A DNA stretch of 16,064 nucleotides from a bacterium (GTDB taxonomy: Bacteria > Hydrothermota > UBA3072 > B12-G15): the NCBI GenBank assembly GCA_003646055.1, contig QNDZ01000018.1, positions 1-16,064 of the forward strand, given 5' to 3'. The position numbers were made by a program, and so were the translations under genes. A model generated the notes under the pieces. The model saw nothing but the letters and a program-made list of their open reading frames with translations. It had not been told where the DNA came from and searched no databases. The stretch's first letter is position 1. Each line of letters starts with the position of its first letter. Of this stretch, positions 12,809 to 16,064 are shown piece after piece.

Positions 12809-15601
12809 ATGAAACGCATAATTTTATTGTTCTTTTTTATAGGTTTTGTTTTGTTTGGGCAGACTGTTGTAACCATTGAGGAAATCCAGGGACATGCTTC
12901 CTCTTCGCCTTATGATGGACAGGTTGTTAAGACATATGGGGTAGTTACAGGTGTTTTTTCAAGGGGCTTCTTTATGGAGATGAAGCCAGGTGGAGCATGG
13001 AGAGGGATTTATGTTTATCTGGGTTCTGCACCTTCGGTTTCTGTTGGGGACAGTGTTGAGGTTACAGGTACAGTTACAGAATACTATGGATTAACCGAAA
13101 TAGGGTCTTCTCCCACCTATTCTGTTCTTGGAACAACCACCCCCCTTATCCCAACTGATGTCCAGACCGGGCCTGCCAATGATGAACAATGGGAAGGTGT
13201 TCTTATCAGGGTTGTTGATGCAGTTTGTGAGTCCCTGCCAAATGTTTATGGAGAATGGATTGTTGATGATGGAACAGGGAACTTGATGGTGGACGACATG
13301 GGGGTATCATTTACTCCCACTGTTGGAGATACTTATACTATAACAGGTCCTTTGACATATACTTACAGCAGATTTAAGATAGAACCACGGGATGCCAATG
13401 ATATTTCAGGACCCATTCATTTTACCTTCCATACCATATATGAAATTCAGGGACAGACCACTGTTTCCCCATATGTTGACAGCAATGTTGTTACCACTGG
13501 TGTTGTGACAGGTGTGTTCAATTCAGGTTATTTTATTGAGGAGAGCCCTTTTACACCCTGGCATGGTATTTATGTATATACAAACTCTGCACCGGGTGTA
13601 TCAAGGGGGGATAGTGTTATTGTTAAAGGTACTGTTTCAGAATACAGGGGATTTACAGAGATAAGCCTGTTCAAGGACAGTGTTGTTGCAACAGGCAAAC
13701 ATGTTCCACCTTATCTTACAAAGACGGATAGTGTGAATCTTGAGGCATATGAGGGGCTTCTCGTTAAGGTAATGGATGCCACTGTTCAGGATACAGGGCT
13801 TGCAGGTGCAGAGTTCACAATAGACGACGGCACGGGCATATGCAGGGTTGATAACTGGGGCGTCACTCTCCACCCCTATCCAGATGATGTATTGGACTTA
13901 ATTGGATGTGTTGATGTTTACAATGATACTGCAAAAATAGAGCCCAGAGATTCTGCTGATGTGAATTTCCATCCCATGTTCAGGGATATTTCAAGGAATC
14001 CCTTAAACCCCAATTTTCTTCAGAATGTTCTGATAAAGGCAAGGATAATTGATAATTCACAGGTTTTGTACGACAGCCTTTACTACAAAGTTAATTCTGG
14101 TGTTTATACCTCTATTTACCATGACAGCACAAGGCTTGATACCTTCTACTTCACCATTCCCAAGTACAACAAAGGGGATACTGTTCATTATTATCTATGG
14201 GCAGAGGACGACTCTTCAGGTGTTTCAACAACTTCTGATTTTTATTACATTGTAGGGGATACTGGTTTTATCCAGTTCAGGGTTCTTACATATAACGTGC
14301 TTGATTTCAGTGGAACTTCTGCCTCTGCAAGAGCGGATGACTTTGAAATAGTGATGAGGTATATAAATCCAGACATAGTGGTTATCCAGGAACTTATAAA
14401 TGAGGCAGGGGCTGATACCCTCTTAAACAGATTGAATCAGGCAGGTATCGGGACATGGAGCAGGGCTGCATTCTGGGATGGGCCAGACACTGACAATATG
14501 CTCTTTTACAAAAATTCCATTGTTTCCCTTGTTTCCCAGGATACCATCATACCGCCTGATGGTTTGAGGGCAATATCCGAATATGTTGTTGAGGTTAATG
14601 GGAGTCAACTGTACATATACTCCTGTCATCTTAAGGCCTCCACAGGGTACGAAAGCCAGAGGTTTGAAGAGGCTCAGTTTTTAAGACAGCATATAGAGAA
14701 CCTTCAGGGTTCAAAAGGTGACTTTGAGTGGTTGATTGTGGGAGATATGAACTTCTACAACTCTGAAAGTGACAGTGGTTATACCGAGTTTATCAGGGCA
14801 CATGCATTGCCCGATACAAACCTTGGTCGTTCAAAGGACATACTCGGACTGCCAGGTGACTGGCACGATAACGCTACTTTTGCACCTTATCATACCCAAT
14901 CAACAAGGTCTTCCAATGGAGGGCTTGATGACAGGTTTGACTTTATATTTGCCAAGTATGAGCTGGACAATAATATTGGCGTGGATTATGTATCAAACTC
15001 ATACACAACCTTTGGGAATGATGGGAATCACTTAAATCTATCTGTGAATGATGGAGTGAACAATGCTGTCCCTGATAGTATTGCTGATGCCCTTTATGGT
15101 TTTTCTGACCATCTTCCTGTGTATGCTGACTTCAGGAGTTCCAGTCCCCTTGGTATACATGAACTGCCTGTTTTCACATGCTACCCTGGAGATGGGTGGA
15201 TAGGATTGAATTTATTTACAGGTGTTGAAGCAGATGTTGTTATAAAGAAGGGTAGTAGAATAATATATTCAGGCGCAATTTTTGACGAACTGAGGATTAA
15301 GGACTATAAACCAGAAAAGGGGTTCAACAAATACACAGCACTTGTTACATATAAGGATGGTTTTGAAGAGAGGGTGGTTGCAGAGACCTTTTATGATGAG
15401 GTTATTAAGGTTTCAGCCATTCTGCATGGAATCAGGATAACAGGAGGAAAGCACAGAAAATTCAGGATTTTTGATATTACAGGCAGGATGATTAAGAGTG
15501 TTCAGCCTGAAAAGAACATCTGGGATATCAGGTTGAGACCTGGGGTTTACTTTGTAAGGCAGAGAGACTCTGGTAGAACGTTCAAACAGGTTGTGTTTTA
15601 A
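12809..15601 (+). CDS. Secreted nuclease: two OB-like repeats, EEP catalytic domain, T9SS-like sorting tail
   Basis: This 930-aa exported protein starts with signal peptide MKRIILLFFFIGFVLFG. Residues ~21-201 and ~207-385 are two copies of an OB-fold-like module, like the nucleic-acid-binding modules of extracellular nucleases (YhcR/ExeM type). A beta-sandwich-like spacer (~391-485) follows. Residues ~489-776 are an endonuclease/exonuclease/phosphatase (DNase I-like) domain with FRVLTYNVLDF, IVVIQELINEAG (metal Glu), YSCHLKAS (catalytic His607), IVGDMNF (Asp646, Asn648), DDRFDFIF and FSDHLPVYADF (Asp767, His768). The complete set predicts an active Mg-dependent nuclease or phosphodiesterase. 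The C-terminus (~780-930) ends in FRIFDITGRMIKSV and LRPGVYFVRQ, the pattern of Por/type IX C-terminal sorting domains, suggesting export to the cell surface or medium. A role in scavenging extracellular DNA for nucleotides would fit the neighbouring salvage genes but is inference. It appears to be a single-gene unit with its own terminator. Confidence 0.9.
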   Translation: MKRIILLFFFIGFVLFGQTVVTIEEIQGHASSSPYDGQVVKTYGVVTGVFSRGFFMEMKPGGAWRGIYVYLGSAPSVSVGDSVEVTGTVTEYYGLTEIGSSPTYSVLGTTTPLIPTDVQTGPANDEQWEGVLIRVVDAVCESLPNVYGEWIVDDGTGNLMVDDMGVSFTPTVGDTYTITGPLTYTYSRFKIEPRDANDISGPIHFTFHTIYEIQGQTTVSPYVDSNVVTTGVVTGVFNSGYFIEESPFTPWHGIYVYTNSAPGVSRGDSVIVKGTVSEYRGFTEISLFKDSVVATGKHVPPYLTKTDSVNLEAYEGLLVKVMDATVQDTGLAGAEFTIDDGTGICRVDNWGVTLHPYPDDVLDLIGCVDVYNDTAKIEPRDSADVNFHPMFRDISRNPLNPNFLQNVLIKARIIDNSQVLYDSLYYKVNSGVYTSIYHDSTRLDTFYFTIPKYNKGDTVHYYLWAEDDSSGVSTTSDFYYIVGDTGFIQFRVLTYNVLDFSGTSASARADDFEIVMRYINPDIVVIQELINEAGADTLLNRLNQAGIGTWSRAAFWDGPDTDNMLFYKNSIVSLVSQDTIIPPDGLRAISEYVVEVNGSQLYIYSCHLKASTGYESQRFEEAQFLRQHIENLQGSKGDFEWLIVGDMNFYNSESDSGYTEFIRAHALPDTNLGRSKDILGLPGDWHDNATFAPYHTQSTRSSNGGLDDRFDFIFAKYELDNNIGVDYVSNSYTTFGNDGNHLNLSVNDGVNNAVPDSIADALYGFSDHLPVYADFRSSSPLGIHELPVFTCYPGDGWIGLNLFTGVEADVVIKKGSRIIYSGAIFDELRIKDYKPEKGFNKYTALVTYKDGFEERVVAETFYDEVIKVSAILHGIRITGGKHRKFRIFDITGRMIKSVQPEKNIWDIRLRPGVYFVRQRDSGRTFKQVVF
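12878..13414 (+). repeat. OB-like module, copy 1, in the secreted nuclease
   Basis: This is protein-level tandem repeat unit 1 (~180 codons). It starts at EEIQGHASSSPYDG and contains TYGVVTGVFSRGFFME, GIYVYLGSAPSVSVGDSVEV, GTVTEYYGLTEI, IVDDGTGNLMVDDMGV and FKIEPRDANDI. Each of these segments recurs in the same order in the next copy. Confidence 0.8.
13439..13966 (+). repeat. OB-like module, copy 2, in the secreted nuclease
   Basis: This is repeat unit 2, directly after copy 1. It has YEIQGQTTVSPYVDS, TTGVVTGVFNSGYFIEE, GIYVYTNSAPGVSRGDSVIV, GTVSEYRGFTEI, TIDDGTGICRVDNWGV and AKIEPRDSADV. The two copies are clearly homologous at protein level but diverged in DNA, so this is an old duplication. 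Confidence 0.8.
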
Positions 15602-15604
15602 TAA

Positions 15605-15628
15605 AAAGGGGGTTTAAAAGCCCCCTTT
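15605..15628 (+). terminator. Hairpin terminator after the nuclease gene
   Basis: AAAGGGGG (15605-15612) pairs perfectly with CCCCCTTT (15621-15628) around an 8-nt loop, starting 4 nt after the stop codon. The trailing T run is short (TTTAT). The A run on the other side would give a similar structure on the opposite strand. Confidence 0.75.
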
Positions 15629-15695
15629 ATCACTGTAAATCAAAAGTATATTAAAAAACTCCCAACATTCAACACCAAGCGTGGAACTTCTTGTA

Positions 15696-15724
15696 TTGAC
15701 AGGGGATGGGAATAGGTGTATAAA
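15696..15724 (+). promoter_or_regulatory. Near-consensus sigma70 promoter for the small protein gene
   Basis: TTGACA (15696-15701) is followed by exactly 17 bases and TATAAA (15719-15724). It lies between the upstream terminator and the ribosome site at 15743. The predicted transcript starts near 15731, with an A-rich leader of about 26 nt. This is the strongest promoter match in the window and suggests high, independent expression of the gene at 15757. Confidence 0.8.
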
Positions 15725-15756
15725 ATAAAAAAAACAGGAAAAAAAGGAGGTGCTTC

Positions 15757-16064
15757 ATGAAGAGAGTTCTTATTGTTCTTGCTGTACTTATGGCTCTGCC
15801 CCCACTGGGTTTGCTTGCTCAACTACCAGTAGCAACAGACGCCTGCATGCAGGCGCAGATGGATGCACAGGCAGATGTGAATAAATCCCTATGGTTCTTA
15901 GTAGGTTGCTTACCCCCAGCTGGTGGTGGGTGTTTACTGGGGTTATGGGGTGTCGGGATTGGAGCTGTTACCAGTTTAGGGACAATAGCATTATCTTCTT
16001 TTATTGAACCATCACCACCAACATCAAGGCTTCTCGGTCAACAACAAGATTATGTGGCAATTTA
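15757..16064 (+). CDS. Small secreted or membrane protein of unknown function (3' end outside window)
   Basis: The frame is open from the ATG at 15757 to the window edge, giving 102 codons with no stop. AAAGGAGG lies 6 nt upstream and a strong promoter precedes it. The product begins with a clear signal peptide (MKRVLIVLAVLMALPPLGLLA, cleavage likely around LLA-Q). Next comes a short hydrophilic part (DACMQAQMDAQADVNKS), then a Gly-rich hydrophobic segment (about residues 46-80) that could span the membrane. The visible end is EPSPPTSRLLGQQQDYVAIY. The order D-A...D-A..DV, W...G, Gly-rich hydrophobic helix, P-x-P-P, LLG, YV..Y resembles small uncharacterised proteins I associate with FCB-group genomes. 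I can name no function. Several Cys (DAC, VGC, GGC) lie around the hydrophobic part. Confidence 0.75.
   Translation, partial: MKRVLIVLAVLMALPPLGLLAQLPVATDACMQAQMDAQADVNKSLWFLVGCLPPAGGGCLLGLWGVGIGAVTSLGTIALSSFIEPSPPTSRLLGQQQDYVAI

Noticed and set aside
14049..14255. Short + strand frame inside the nuclease gene
   Set aside because: It is out of frame with a well-supported secreted nuclease. It has no ribosome site and no coding pattern of its own.
1..16064. CRISPR array, tRNA or rRNA gene, insertion sequence, phage or defence island
   Set aside because: I saw no direct-repeat arrays, tRNA-like clover-leaf segments, rRNA motifs, transposase motifs or terminal inverted repeats. Codon usage is uniform across the genes, so nothing points to recent transfer.

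Overview
The window looks like chromosomal DNA from an uncultured, probably thermophilic Gram-negative bacterium of the FCB type (WOR-3, Hydrothermae or Cloacimonetes-like lineages are possible). This placement is inference. The signs are arginine codons that are almost all AGG/AGA, Lys/Glu-rich proteins, strong GGAGG ribosome sites with ATGA overlaps, a lipoprotein and secreted proteins (hence a periplasm), and a C-terminal tail resembling Por/type IX sorting domains. All convincing genes are on the + strand, and no rRNA, tRNA, CRISPR array or insertion sequence was seen.

Layout. 2-892: the 3' end of valS. 897-924: a good sigma70-type promoter. 945-12687: eight tightly packed genes, mostly overlapping by 1-29 nt, that look like one transcription unit. 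They encode a peptide-type solute-binding lipoprotein fused to a TonB C-terminal domain; PyrR; aspartate carbamoyltransferase (PyrB); dihydroorotase (PyrC); a TldD/PmbA-family protein; an 826-aa protein with a class III nucleotide cyclase homology domain; a GAF-GAF-GGDEF protein; and a uridine-kinase-like nucleoside kinase with a ThrRS-like N-terminus. 12688-12796: an AT-rich gap. 12809-15601: a large secreted nuclease with two tandem OB-like repeats, an endonuclease/exonuclease/phosphatase domain and a sorting-like tail, followed by a hairpin terminator. 15696-15724: a near-consensus promoter. 15757-16064: the start of a small secreted or membrane protein cut by the window edge.

How the genes fit together. 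pyrR, pyrB, pyrC and the nucleoside kinase are a pyrimidine synthesis/salvage set. Between pyrC and the kinase lie two putative nucleotide second-messenger enzymes joined by an ATGA overlap. The GGDEF protein has Ser where canonical diguanylate cyclases have the guanine-contacting Asp. That exchange marks the Hypr GGDEF enzymes that make 3',3'-cGAMP. Its neighbour has a class III cyclase fold signature with both metal Asp, the Lys/Asp base-recognition pair and the Asn, but lacks the transition-state Arg. This pair, and the binding-protein/TonB chimera, are the parts most worth a second look.
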